From Paulinella micropora (taxonomy: Eukaryota; Cercozoa; Imbricatea; Euglyphida), in assembly GCA_009731375.1 (NCBI GenBank), contig BJOX01000063.1:213924-273045 (forward strand): a stretch of DNA of 59,122 nt, given 5' to 3'. The number at the start of each line of letters is the position of its first letter. Position 1 is the stretch's first letter. The notes under the pieces were generated by a model that made no database searches, was not told the origin of the DNA, and saw nothing but the letters and a program-made list of their open reading frames with translations. Shown piece after piece: positions 10,250-21,562 of the stretch. A program made the position numbers and the translations under genes.

Positions 10250-10319
10250 TTTTTTGTGTGTGCTTGTGAGGTGGTGCTACTATACTAAAAAAATAATAAT
10301 AGAAATTAAAAATAATTAT

Positions 10320-10718
10320 TTATTCACCTGAAACGGATTGTTTAATAATATCAACTGAATTCTGTATATTGTCAAGTCTCGCATCTTGTGGTGAAGTCAA
10401 TTGAAACTCTCTTGCCTCAGCATTTTGAACCGCTTTCTTCAAATAAGCCAAACTGCTAACAGCGGTGTCCAAATCAACAACATCCCCTTTTTCTTTGCTA
10501 TCAGAAATGTCTGTTAATGTGTTTTGAATGGTGCTCTTCTCATGCGAGACAAGGTCGCCAAATTCGGTTAATGGTTGATTAACTAATGGGGCGCCATGAC
10601 TATTCCACAATTCAAACTGATTTAGTTGAAAACCATCACTCGCGGGTCTGTTTCCTTCGTTGAGTTTGTTAATAAACTCATTAGACAATCTATTGGAGGC
10701 ATACGTGTTTTTAATCAT
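10320..10718 (-). CDS. Hypothetical virion-associated protein, 132 aa
   Basis: This intact frame runs from ATG at 10718 to TAA, with TATATATA immediately before the ATG. The protein is hydrophilic with likely helices. A segment around QLNQFELWNSHGAPLV precedes a helical C-terminus. No family is recognised. Its place between the capsid gene and the packaging ATPase suggests a structural or assembly role by context only. Confidence 0.5.
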   Translation of the reverse strand: MIKNTYASNRLSNEFINKLNEGNRPASDGFQLNQFELWNSHGAPLVNQPLTEFGDLVSHEKSTIQNTLTDISDSKEKGDVVDLDTAVSSLAYLKKAVQNAEAREFQLTSPQDARLDNIQNSVDIIKQSVSGE

Positions 10719-10729
10719 TATATATATGT

Positions 10730-10760
10730 AAGTTGATTTTTTTCTAATTTAAATCAACTT
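10730..10760. terminator. Hairpin repeating the AAGTTGATTT motif
   Basis: AAGTTGATTT (10730-10739) and AAATCAACTT (10751-10760) form a 10-bp stem with an 11-base loop, just after the 3' end of the 201-codon frame. The stem matches the hairpin at 7718-7742, so it is probably a shared viral 3'-end signal. Confidence 0.55.
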
Positions 10761-10774
10761 TAAAATATATTTTA

Positions 10775-11359
10775 TCAATTAGCATTAATTATTTTTTTCA
10801 TAATTTGTAAATTCTGGTGCGTAATTCTTTCCTCTTTCATTTTCTTTAAATCCGCTATGGCTTGATTTACGTCAACGTCAGCAACCTCCTTAGGTGGTGG
10901 TGGAGTTTCCTTAGAAGCATCTTCTATTGCTTCTATCTTGCTTGCTGGTGTTGTGGTAGTTTGTTTCGGCACAGCAACAGGAGTGGGATTGACAGATTTG
11001 GGTAAAGATTGTTCAACCTTAGGTGCTGGAGACATTTCAACAGGTTTGGCATTTGGTTCGGGAGTTGAATTATTTGCCGATGCTATATCTGGCGCCTTTC
11101 TTTTCAATGCTTCATCTGGCACTTGGTCTGGTTGCCCGCTGGCAATAGGTTGTTCATTTTTATTACTTACTTTGCTTACTTTTGGCTTTAATTGACACTT
11201 ACTCTTACCACTCTTAATATCCGCTTCTATCTTCCTTACTGCTAAGTATTCGGGCGTTCCCTTGCGAATGGTTACGAATTTTCCTTGTGCGTTTTGTTTA
11301 TGCCAAAGTGCGATTGCCTGATGATAGCAAGTTTTGTATAATTTAGTTGATTCCGTCAT
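10775..11359 (-). CDS. Hypothetical Pro/Lys-rich protein, about 194 aa
   Basis: I prefer the ATG at 11359 (MTESTKLYKTCYHQAI) over the one seven codons upstream, because an ATAATATATG promoter-like stretch overlaps the upstream start. Residues 1-60 are compact with conserved-looking aromatic and Cys positions. The rest is a low-complexity Pro/Ala/Lys linker followed by a short helix. The frame ends at TGA. It lies between the packaging ATPase and the 132-aa gene, so a virion-assembly or DNA-condensing role is possible but unproven. Confidence 0.5.
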   Translation of the reverse strand: MTESTKLYKTCYHQAIALWHKQNAQGKFVTIRKGTPEYLAVRKIEADIKSGKSKCQLKPKVSKVSNKNEQPIASGQPDQVPDEALKRKAPDIASANNSTPEPNAKPVEMSPAPKVEQSLPKSVNPTPVAVPKQTTTTPASKIEAIEDASKETPPPPKEVADVDVNQAIADLKKMKEERITHQNLQIMKKIINAN

Positions 11360-11400
11360 GACATATATTATGGCGAACAAAAAACCATTTAATTTTATTT

Positions 11401-12302
11401 TTACAGGTTTGTCATATCTCTATCCTTATTTAATCGCAATATAGTAGAGAAATTCTTTCTAAACTGGGTTGTTCTATCACTAGCAGTATTATTAATTGCT
11501 AGAAACGAATAAGGTTCTGCCGTAGCATATTTAACCATATTGTAAAATTCTTTTTTGGTGAGAAAAGGACTTTCATATTCATCTGCCAGTCTGTCAAGTT
11601 CGCTCCGCCTTACTCCATTAAAAATAATCATCCAATGGCAATTAATTCTTATTCGTCGCGGGAGTTGTGTATAACTCTGCGTTGCTACCCAGACTGACAC
11701 TTTAGCATGTGTTGAAGCGAAAAACAACTCTGTAAGCACTTCTGATTTGAGAAAAGTTTTACTCTGCGCAATGTCATCCAATAACAATAATATCTTTGGT
11801 GCCTTCTTAAAACCTTTAGTTTTAATCAGTTCTTTTTGTTTAGTTAATATGTCTCTCATTAACTCGGGCTTATCCTCTTTGATTATGTCTTCTTTTTTTA
11901 ACTTGAGAGTGTCTTCTAAAATCGGGCACGGGCTTAAGCAAAATACGACTATTCTATCATAAAAACCTTTCAACATGTTCTTTTTTGCGAATAGATTACA
12001 AATCATAACTGATTTACCACCGCCAGTGCTCGCACATGTAACCATAGTTCCCATTGCTGGCAATATTCCTTCCTTTTGAATAGGGAGCAATTCAACGCTA
12101 TCTCTTTGTGTTTTAATTGGTTGTATTTCCAAGTCATTGTGAAATTTGGGCGGTTTTTTGCTATCTAACTCTGTTATTACTGGCCTGTCAATAGTAAATT
12201 CCTCGTGGCTTTTTCTGTATTGGTCTTCTCCAGATTTTGCTTCAAAAGTGTTTTTCGTGGCAACTTGTTTGCTATTAATCCTTTATGTATAGACCTCGGC
12301 AT
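11401..12302 (-). pseudogene. FtsK/HerA-type genome-packaging ATPase (5' frameshift)
   Basis: The clear frame covers 11401 to about 12285. Walker A is in CASTGGGKSVM and Walker B in ILLLLDDI. A following WVATQSYTQLP segment carries the sensor/arginine-finger region expected of A32-like packaging ATPases in PLVs, polintons and NCLDVs. These ATPases pump DNA into the capsid. The frame has no ATG at its start. A good ATG at 12302 (MPRSIHKGLI) lies in another frame and joins it after a one-base shift near 12270-12285, giving about 300 residues. Confidence 0.8.
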
Positions 12303-12308
12303 CTTATA

Positions 12309-13915
12309 CTATGGGTTTTGAAAATAGTTTGGATTATATCTATAATTATCATATTCGGCACCAAATGGTTGGGGTGGTGAAGCATAATTATAGAAATAAG
12401 GAGAGTAAGGACTACCAAAAGCGTAATTACTTGGAGGATTGACAAGCGGTTTAAAATCTTTTCTTTCTGGGCGGGTTTGAACCTGTCGCGGGATTTCCGC
12501 TGAGAAGTTTCGTGTTAGTTTGCGCTTCATTTTTGGAAACTCTCTTTTTTCTCTCATTCTGTTTTGAACGACGGCTCTATTGTATTTATTCAACATAAAG
12601 TGATTATTTGTGTTGCTATAAAGTGTATTGTCTAGTAATTCAAAGTCATGCTTAGTTGCTAGCACACGATCGCGTCTTTGTTCGTTGCCTTTAATAAGTG
12701 GATTTGTTTGCGAAGTGCCGATACCTCCATTTTGGTCGCTTGGCATTAGAAAACGAATAAGCGCCATTAAGTCTTCTCTTTCATCGGCGGGGGATTTTCC
12801 CATAAGTTTATCAACCAATCTGTCAATACTTCTCATGCTATCAACCATTTGGTCATTAGTTGTCGTGTTATCTGGGTCTTCTTTTAAATCATTCTGTGGC
12901 GGTTGGACTGGTTCTTCAACAAATCCGCCTGTTCTTGGCACTAGTGGCACTGGCGATGGTGCGGGTGCTGCTTGCGGTGGGCTGCCTGCAGCGCCTGCTT
13001 TTTCTTCTGGGAGTCAGTCAAGTTAATTACTTTTCCTCTCCCTTGGGGTCCTCCTCCTGTGGGTCCTCCTTCTGCTTTCTTGGGAGCTGGGTTGGATGTG
13101 GTAGGTGGAGCCGTTGGCTGTGGAGCCACCCGTGCTACTGCCATTGCCACAGCTATCTTCTCCTTCTGCTCCTTCTCCTCTTTCTGTCTCGTCTCTTCTT
13201 CTTTCACCTGTCGTGCTAGATGAGTCACGAACTGTGCAAGCCCTGTGGCACTTGGTTTCTACCTTCGAACTTTCTTTCTAGATTCTTGATATCAGTGGGG
13301 ACACCACAGACAGACAGCCATGCTGCATTTGTGAGTTTATTTTTCCACTGTATGTTTGTGCGTTCATGAAATTCCGCAACGAGAACAGCAGCGTAGAGTG
13401 TTGCAGATGTCGTATATGTCGCACAGTGTAAGAGTGTCGCCATACTTGATATCCTGCAATGGCACTCTTTCGTGCTCAAACCTCACTTTGTTGAAGAGAG
13501 GCTTCGCAAGGCCGGGAATTTCGATCAGGAGGTTGCTTTGACCTTGTCCTGGTCTATTCCTTTTCTCGTAAGGAATGTAGATGTGTGTTTTATAATAGGT
13601 TGGGTAGTTAAGGAAGAAGGACTCTTCATCATCATATGTAGCCAACTGTTCCCATGTATTTGGGATATTCTGGCCAACATCCTCCATCTCTCTCTCTGCC
13701 TCTGTCAGTGGAGAGCCTCCAGTCTGACCTGCACTCGCTTCTTGTGCATTACCCCCCCCTGTCGACTCTACATCGGCTGTATACGTATACTCCTCTCTCT
13801 CCTCTCCATCTCTATCCCCCCTCTCTTCTGAGTACTGAGTCTCCTGCTCCTCTCCTCCCTCACTAGGACCATAATCAGTTGGTGTCACACCAGCCTGCTC
13901 ATTCTCGTCTTCCAT
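12309..13915 (-). pseudogene. Large PLV protein of unknown function, about 530 aa, several frameshifts
   Basis: Frames 13364-13915, 13225-13479, 12941-13228 and 12309-12950 overlap in order and appear to be one gene broken by shifts near 13390, 13250 and 12970. The N-terminal 100 residues are acidic and Gly/Glu rich. The middle has a globular stretch (TWEQLATYDDEESFFLNYP). A Lys/Glu-rich helix (EEETRQKEEKEQKEK), a Pro linker and a Tyr/Pro-rich C-terminus follow. It lies directly upstream of the packaging ATPase on the same strand. I recognise no family; a scaffold, tegument or virion protein is possible. Confidence 0.5.
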
Positions 13916-16900
13916 CTTATGTTATGAGAGTCACGTCTGCTTTTTTTTTTTTTTTTTTTTTCCTCTGTTATTCTTATCACTCTATGCAACCTTCTTCTCC
14001 TTCTTCCTTTTCTCTGTTGAAATAGTTATGGGGCGTCAGGCCCTACACAGAGATAACGATAGTTTGGTCAAAAGAGCTGTTTTGTAGAAGTCAGTCTGTC
14101 GTCGGACAGTGCTTCGATATTTGTCTTGCTCTTGTGTGAGAGATGTGTAATCTCCTCTGGTTTCTGCAGAGAAAATGCAAGGAAAATGGTTCAGAACAGA
14201 GCGTGGGAATGATTTGCTCGTTTTCCCCTCTGTCTGTGTGTTTGTCTGATGTTTGTTTCGCACTTGTCCTACTTGGCTTTATGCAAGCAGCAAGAGGGAG
14301 TGGAGTAGGTGTGGTCTGGTGTCTTGTAGAAGAGCACACAGAAGCCAAATGTGCACAAGGGCTAAAGGTTATGCCAGCTTGTGACAAATTGATTGCTTGT
14401 TTGTAAGTTTTTTGTTTGAGGATGAGTAGGGGTGTTTGTTTTCGTCTGATGTCTGTGCGACAGATCAGCGAAAAATAAATTCGTGCTTATCTGATGTCTG
14501 TACGACAGATCAGAAAAGAAATCAGCCTTTAGCTATGGACTCCAAATGTACCATCCCCAACGATAGCTCAATGGAAGAGTAAGTCGGTAATATAACCAAA
14601 CACAGTCCTCAAAAAGAGAATGATGTCTCGTTATATTAGCTCAGTGACGCAAAGACAAAAAGCCTCCAAAAGACCAGGATCAAATTGGCATTTCAGACGT
14701 GTCCGGCCAGACGAAATCTATAAATAAGTTTTTTACCTGATAATTCGGGGGTTGATGTCCACAGAAACAATGCAAATTCTGAGAACTAACGACTCTGAAT
14801 AGTATTCAAGTGCTACACGTGTTGTGTAGCCTGACAGTTGGAGTTGCCACGGTTCAAGTCAGTCTGAGAAAAATAACTTGAAAGGCTTGAAATATGTTAA
14901 ATATTACCACCGTCCTTTAAAGTTCTAACCTATCTGACTTGTTTTACCATTTTACTTGGAGTGTTGACTGGGAACAGGAAAACAGTGACAGTCCAAGAAA
15001 ATAAAGTATGACTGTAGACCGGAAAAAGCGGTCAAAGGAATAAAAGCTTCAGATATGGGGAAAAAAGGCAATAGTCAAACTTTTCTAAAAAGTTAGCCGC
15101 TGTTGTAGTAAAGGAAAATAAATTAATATGTTAACGGCAGTTGAAAACGTAACAACTACAAGTTATGACAGTTGATAAATAAACGGAAAAATGAAGTAAC
15201 GAAACTAAAATAGCTGAGAAGTGTAAGCTTGAAGTAAAAACTTGAAGAAAGTTTAACACAATATTAATGTTTCGGTCCGGTCCGGTAGTCATTGCGATAC
15301 TCTCCCTTAATTCATAATAATATTTAATTTATTCAACTTATGATTAGTATTATATTAATCAATACTATTCAATATTCATATGTAAATTCAACATAAGGGA
15401 AAGTTCCTTAGTGAGGGGTTTGACTTTTTTGAATTGATTATTTGCGCATAGGATTCCTCATATATTTCTTGAAATATTTCACTATGGTGAGCATATCCTT
15501 ATTTTTAATAGTTTTTGAGAAATCTGTAATTGAAGTTGTGTAAAAAAGCACCATTACGTGTGGAAAAAAATTCGGAAAAAGACAGGTCGGGCCGTCATTT
15601 TTTTGGCTGATTCAATGTGGTAAAAAAAATGGTTTGCAACCACGATTATGATTAAAGAATCTGTCTTTGGTTGTTATTTTATTATATTTTGAACTATGAA
15701 ACGTTGTACAATACGTCTTAACAAATAATTTAATCGAATTTCGGAAAATTTTCAATATCTCTGAGAAACACAGTGTCGGCTGGAAAACAGTCCCTCAAGG
15801 GCAAATAAAAAAGCAAACAAAAATTTATTATGAAAGGAATTACTGCTCCTATAGCTCATAAACGAGTTGGGGGGGTTCAAATACACTATAGCTTGAATTC
15901 TGGGGGAAGGGGAGCTAAAAAATACATGAAACCTAGAAGAAAACTGGTCAAAACTTTTTTGACATTCCGACATCTTGGACTTACCTGCCTCCAGGAATGA
16001 AGCAGACACATCCCTTTTTCAATATTTTTGTATCTATCGTAAGTATATGTCAGGGAGACATGATTACACTAAAAAAACTGGAGGAGAAAGGTCCAGGAAA
16101 AAATGTACAGGCATGTGTAGGTCAGACACGTGAAGTTGTGAAAACCCACTTTTTGGTTTGTAGCTTCTAGGCAAAATGAACAAAAATCCTTTGGTGGAGC
16201 TTTAGTTTATGGTTGTGAAAGACGATTCCAATACTTAAAATTCTTAAAACTGATGAATACTAAAATGTATATGTCCCCAAAACCATAAAAATGCTGGTTT
16301 TGTGATTTTGAGTTTTTGCCTTCCACAGACATTTACAAATAACACAAAGTTGGAGAAATACGTTTAATGATAATACAAAACGATTCACCTATTCATCTGT
16401 GCAAGAAATAATACTTAAGCTACAAAATATAGATTTTCATGTTTCGACAAGGAAAAAATAGCTGATTTTCTGCTAGCTAGTTTGTAGCCTACAAGCAAAA
16501 GTATCAAAAGATATTTTATACAAGTGATGAAAAACACTCAAAGTTACTATGTATATACTTAGATAGCTATGATATGTCTTGTGCTAAGAGATATCTGATG
16601 CACTCAGGGAACCCTCCCCTCCGTGCTTTTTTCCTAGGTTGGCCGGGCCAGGACGCACCGTGGAAGCCGGGGAATTTCATTGCATTTTTTACTGAAAAAC
16701 ATGGTCAGAACGTCTTGCCGGGTGGTACGCAGAACTAAGTAATTACAACAGATAAAATCATGTGGTTTTCACTAAATAAAAGCTTAACAAGTGTAGGGTT
16801 GCGCACCATACTTTCCTGATCAAAAAAATTAAAAAATCACATTTTAGTATTACATTATAAAATAGTCAAAAATATTACCGTGACGTATATTTCAAATTCA

Positions 16901-17230
16901 AATTTAATTTTTGAGTTGAATATGGCAAGCCAATCATCTGATTTAGATCTCTACAACAACAAAAAAATTACTAAAAAATAATCAGAACTCGTTAAGTTCC
17001 GTGTGCCACCGCACTAAATCCATCCAATTTACATATGTAAACTACTATTCAATATTATGCTTCAATACAACTTATTCAATATTATTCAATTAGTGTTATT
17101 CAATATTATTTAACTTTATTAAATATTATTCAATATTATTCAAATATTATTCAATATTATTTAACGTTATTATTCAATATTATTTAACGTTATCAAAATT
17201 ATTAAACCTAATTATTGAATATCATTAATG
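13916..17230. other. Gene-poor AT-rich host-like DNA
   Basis: I see no supported gene. A poly-T tract lies at about 13944-13961. A TAGCTCAATGGAAGAG tRNA A-box-like sequence is at 14563, with a weak B-box near 14855, but no cloverleaf forms. The motif CTGATGTCTGTRCGACAGATCAG occurs twice near 14446-14511. Runs of TTCAATATTA repeat at about 17044-17190. Confidence 0.6.
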
Positions 17231-17267
17231 TTGGTCAATATTACTTGATAACGGTAGGCTGATGATG

Positions 17268-17291
17268 ATGAGAGAGAGAGAGAGTGAGAGA

Positions 17292-17330
<39 letters not shown>

Positions 17331-18188
17331 AGAGAGAGAGAGAAGAAAGAGAGAGAGAGAGAGAGGGAGAGAGAGATGGATAAGAGGAGAGAGGAGAGAG
17401 GGAGAGAGGGAGAGAGGGAGAAAGGGAGAAAGGGGAAAGACATACATGCATACATGCATGCATGCAAACATACATACATACATACATGCATACATGCATA
17501 CATGCATACACGCATACATACATACATACATACATACATACATACATACATGCATACGTACATACATACATACGTACATACATACATGCATGCATGCACA
17601 TGCATGCATGCATGCATACATGCATGCATGCATACATACATACATACATACATACCTGCATACCTACATACCTACATACCTATATACCTACATCCATACA
17701 TACATACATGCATACATACATACATACATACATACATACATACATACATACACATAAATACATATATACATACATACATAAATACATACATACATACATA
17801 CATACATAAATACATAAATACATACATATATACATACACACACACATACACACACACCTACATACACACATACATACATACATCATTGCATGCGTACATG
17901 CATACATACAAACATGCATACATACATACATACATACATACATACATGCATGCATGCATGCATACATACATACATACATGCATACATACATGCATACATA
18001 CGTGCATACATACATACATACATACATGCATGCATGCATGCATGCGTGCATGCGTGCATTCATACATACATACATACATACATGCATACATACATACATA
18101 CATACATACATGCATACATGTACATACTAGACATACTAGACATACATACATACATACATACATATGTACATACATATACATGCATACA

Positions 18189-18220
<32 letters not shown>

Positions 18221-18739
18221 CATACATACATACATGCATACATACATACATACATACATATGTACATAAATACATAAATACATACATACATACATACATA
18301 CATACATACATACATACATACGTACATACATACATGTACATACGTACATAATACATACATACATACATACATACATACATACATACACACACATACACAC
18401 ACACAAACACACACACACACATAGACAGACAGGCAGACAGAGAAACAGACAGACAGACAGACACACACACACACACACATACACACAGGCAGACAGAGAG
18501 ACAGACAGACAGACACACACACAAACACACATGTACACACACACACACACACACACACACAGGCAGGCAGACAGACAGACAGATAGACAAACAGACAGAC
18601 AGCACAGACAGACAGCACAGACGGACAGTCTGAGACAGAGTCTGAGACAGACAGACAGACAGACAGACAGTACTAGTCTGAGACAGAGAGACAGAGACAA
18701 AGACGGACAGACAGAGAGACAGACACAGACAGACAGGCA

Positions 18740-18770
<31 letters not shown>

Positions 18771-18778
18771 ACAACACA
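17268..18778. repeat. Large compound microsatellite: GA, CATA, CAGA and CA tracts
   Basis: GA-rich repeat spans about 17270-17420. Interrupted CATA/CATG repeats span about 17441-18390, followed by CA and CAGA tracts to about 18775. Long open frames on both strands encode only Tyr-Ile-His-Thr or Met-Tyr-Val-Cys repeats and are not genes. Confidence 0.95.
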
Positions 18779-19032
18779 GACAGTGCGTAAGTGGAATCAA
18801 AAAGTATTTTTGTGTGGGAAAGAAAATAGAAAAGTGTGAGGTGGAAAGAAAATAGCGCAAGGTGTGAACTACAATGCAAAAAAAAACTTTGAGGCAGAAG
18901 AAATAGTAATAACCCCCCAACTGCTAGAAATAACCTTTTTTGGAGCCAAAAAATAAAAGAAATAAAAAGTTCCTAGTAGTATAGGGGACCACTTCCCGAC
19001 AGTGGTTCAGTGCAGTTTCATCACAGAAACCA

Positions 19033-19238
19033 CACTAAGAGCCGTTATTTAGTTTGAGGCTACCTATTCTCTCTAAGTTCAAAACATCAATTTCATTAAA
19101 ATCTCTCTTATTACGAATTTCTCTCAGTTGTCCAGTGTCAGAGCTAGAAAAAATACCGCACCAAGTGGGGCAAAATTGGTGTTATCTGGTATCAGGTGTG
19201 AGAAGTGTTTTTCCACTAAGAGCCGTTATTCGTTATTT
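19033..19238 (+). repeat. Direct repeat CACTAAGAGCCGTTATT
   Basis: The 17-mer occurs at about 19033-19049 and 19215-19231, about 182 bp apart and just left of PLV fragment B. It may mark an insertion boundary or an old duplication. No gene lies between the copies. Confidence 0.45.
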
Positions 19239-19361
19239 CCTCTACCTGTTTATAACAAATACAGACGGACAAAAGAAAGAAAAAACTGCTACCTGTAAAT
19301 AATTATTAATGTGTTATAAATGTAATTCCATTTAAGGATACGAATTAATAATACATATAAA

Positions 19362-19871
19362 ATGACTGACATTCCAGAGAAAATCAACAAGGGAGGTGTA
19401 TATGTTATGAACAACGATGTATCCCCAAGAGTAGTTGTAAGGTGGGGAGCTGAGATAGACAAATTTAAAGTTAAAATTTTTTGTATAAATGGAAAAAGAA
19501 ATAAAGAACAAGCACTAGAGGAAGCAAACAAGTTTATGAAGAAAACATAAAACCTAAATACGAAGTTTGGAAAAAATACAATGATGAACGAGTTTAGCAA
19601 AATAAACAACAATACAAAAATGAATGGAATAAGGAATGGATGAAGAAAAAATTTATATGTGAATGTGGTGAAGATACAACAAATGCTTACAAAGCAAGAC
19701 ATCTTTTATCAAGCAATCACGAATTAAGAATGAAAGGAATTAATCTTTCAAATGATGATTTAAGTATAGAAAAATAAAATGTGAATGTGGTTCAACTATA
19801 AGGATAAGTGGGAAAGAAATTCATGAGACAACCACAAAACATAAGAAATACATTCAAGCCAAAAATAATTA
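19362..19871 (+). pseudogene. AP2-like / viral zinc-finger protein relic
   Basis: The first frame (19362-19550, 62 aa) contains VVVRWGAEIDKFKVKIF and EEANKFMKK, which resembles an AP2/ERF-type DNA-binding fold seen in viral and mobile proteins. After a frameshift near 19545, a second stretch contains CECGEDTTNAYKARHLLSSN followed by His. This is the CxC(x)11H(x)5H finger common in giant viruses and PLVs. A third, degenerate copy starts KCECGSTIRIS. In-frame TAG near 19594 and TAA near 19774 also interrupt the reading. It is probably a decayed viral DNA-binding protein. Confidence 0.5.
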
Positions 19872-19990
19872 AAAATATTATAAATCCATAATCTCTTTTT
19901 TCTTTTTATTCTAGCACTGCTCCTTATGTTTTCCGGTTTTACATCCAATGATTTTAATAAATTAATATTTTTTCTCTTTTGTAATTTGTT

Positions 19991-20872
19991 TTACTTTTTC
20001 CGATAACTGCTCCTTCGGTTCTTCTTCTTTATGGTGCTCTTCAAAACATTAGTCTTTAATAATTCTGACGGTCGGACTAAGTCTTCTTCTGATCGTATAA
20101 CTTTGAAGCCTTTTCGGCACTTAACCTTGAATATAGTTTTACTGAATTGTTTATCACCTTTAGAAAAAATAGTTCTTTCTAATTCCTTCCTTACTCTTGT
20201 TCCTTTAGGGAATTCATTAATTAAAGGATTTCTGTATATTTCTTGAGTGTTTTTTTCAGTCCCTTCAAAAACATTAATCGGCACTGCTTTTATTGTTGTA
20301 TGATATGTTTTATTATAAGCATCAACAACCTCATGAATAATAGGAACCCATTGAAAATTTTCATTAAATTCCCATATTAAGTTTAATTCATTTCGTATTG
20401 TTCTAATAAACCTATCAATTATACCCATTGTTCTGTGATCGCCTACTTGGACAGTCCTATGTTCGATATTATTTTGTCTGAAATATTCAGCCACTTGTCC
20501 TTTGAATTCGCCACCATTATCTGAAGTAATTCTTTCAGGAACTTTTTTGGTAAATATTTTTTTTAACCCTTCTAAGACATAACCAGTTGTTTTATTTTTG
20601 ACTGGCTCAATCCACCCACGACGGCTATATACATCAATAGCAACTAATCCAAAATTATAGTTAGCATTACCTTTCTTTGTTGCAACCTTTGACATATCCA
20701 TTAAATCAATAAATACTTGACTTAGTGGTTTTGCTTCTGGTGATGTTATCGTGTTCCATATCTTAGCGGGCTTTAATTGAAAATGTATTTCGGCCACTTC
20801 TTCAAGTTTTTCTTCCCGCTCTGTCTGCTCAGGAGTTTCTTGTTGTTGCTGATTTGTGTGATTATTATCCAT
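19991..20872 (-). CDS. Retroviral-type (rve) DDE integrase of polinton/PLV type, 293 aa
   Basis: This intact frame runs from ATG at 20872 to TAA. The RNase-H-like core has Asp56 in QVFIDLMDMSK and Asp118 in ITSDNGGEF. The third acidic site falls in GIIDRFIRTIR, where Asp153 stands where Glu is usual. The N-terminus is Gln/Glu rich and lacks the HHCC zinc finger. The C-terminal 80 residues are basic with an SH3-like stretch (FPKGTRVRKELER). Such integrases insert linear viral DNA into the host genome. Its length and intactness contrast with the broken neighbours, so it may be younger or under selection. Confidence 0.8.
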   Translation of the reverse strand: MDNNHTNQQQQETPEQTEREEKLEEVAEIHFQLKPAKIWNTITSPEAKPLSQVFIDLMDMSKVATKKGNANYNFGLVAIDVYSRRGWIEPVKNKTTGYVLEGLKKIFTKKVPERITSDNGGEFKGQVAEYFRQNNIEHRTVQVGDHRTMGIIDRFIRTIRNELNLIWEFNENFQWVPIIHEVVDAYNKTYHTTIKAVPINVFEGTEKNTQEIYRNPLINEFPKGTRVRKELERTIFSKGDKQFSKTIFKVKCRKGFKVIRSEEDLVRPSELLKTNVLKSTIKKKNRRSSYRKK

Positions 20873-20992
20873 GATATTTTAGAATTTCGTTTCGTGCTCC
20901 GCACTCTCTCTTATTCTAAAACATCGTTTTTTCTTTTTCTTTTTTATTTAATCGCAGACGATGTTTGTTGAAGACGAAGTCTGAAACAAATA

Positions 20993-21505
20993 TCAAAATT
21001 TTAAGAAACATTTTTCAAAATCATTATTTTTTTCTTTCTTGCTTGGTTTTTCTGCTTGATTATAAACATTAACAGATATGTTTGACTTTTTACCTTTACC
21101 TTTCTTTACTTGTATTTCCTCTTCGCTTTCTTCACTTTCACTTTCGCTCTCATCAGGTTCAGGCACAGGCTTTTTATTGACTTTCTTCTTTGCTTCCGCT
21201 TTCTTTCTTCTTATTTTCATCTTAGCTATCTTTTCAGCAATGATATCAGTAAAATCACATTCTTTATCGCTATCACTGCTTTCTTCTGGTGTATCATCTT
21301 GGTCTTTTCCATTAATGATATCATTTGCAACACCCACTTCGGCCATGCGGTTTATCTTTTCCTCCATCTCTTCATCATCGCCTACATAAGCCTTTCTACA
21401 CTTTGCTACTTTCTCTTTTGCTATTTCAACCTTTTGCTGTTTCTTACTCTTAATACTTTCCACAGCCTTGCCCCAGTTCTTACGACTTGCTTCGGGAGAC
21501 GGCAT
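20993..21505 (-). CDS. Hypothetical charged protein, 170 aa
   Basis: This intact frame runs from ATG at 21505 to TGA. The N-terminal 60 residues are basic helical (NWGKAVESIKSKKQQKVEIA). The centre is acidic Ser/Glu/Asp rich, followed by a Lys-rich and then an Asn-containing tail. No domain is recognised. It is divergent from the long fibre gene and shares a 57-bp promoter region with it. Confidence 0.5.
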   Translation of the reverse strand: MPSPEASRKNWGKAVESIKSKKQQKVEIAKEKVAKCRKAYVGDDEEMEEKINRMAEVGVANDIINGKDQDDTPEESSDSDKECDFTDIIAEKIAKMKIRRKKAEAKKKVNKKPVPEPDESESESEESEEEIQVKKGKGKKSNISVNVYNQAEKPSKKEKNNDFEKCFLKF

Positions 21506-21562
21506 TTATACTAAGATTAATATATTTTAGTATTTTTAAATAAATAAATAATAAATAATATA
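21506..21562. promoter_or_regulatory. Divergent AT-rich promoter region
   Basis: These 57 bp separate the ATG of the 170-aa gene (minus) from the ATG of the fibre gene (plus). They contain TAATATATTTTAGTATTT and AATAAATAATATAATG. Similar TATATA stretches just before ATG occur at 8828, 10718, 11359, 57853 and 58243, so this looks like the common viral promoter style. Confidence 0.5.

Noticed and set aside
14550-14870. tRNA genes suggested by TAGCTCAATGGAAGAG and GGTTCAAGTC
   Set aside because: The boxes are too far apart and no acceptor or anticodon stem forms.
17212-18920. Very long ORFs on both strands in the CATA/GA array
   Set aside because: Low-complexity repeat translation with no globular sequence.
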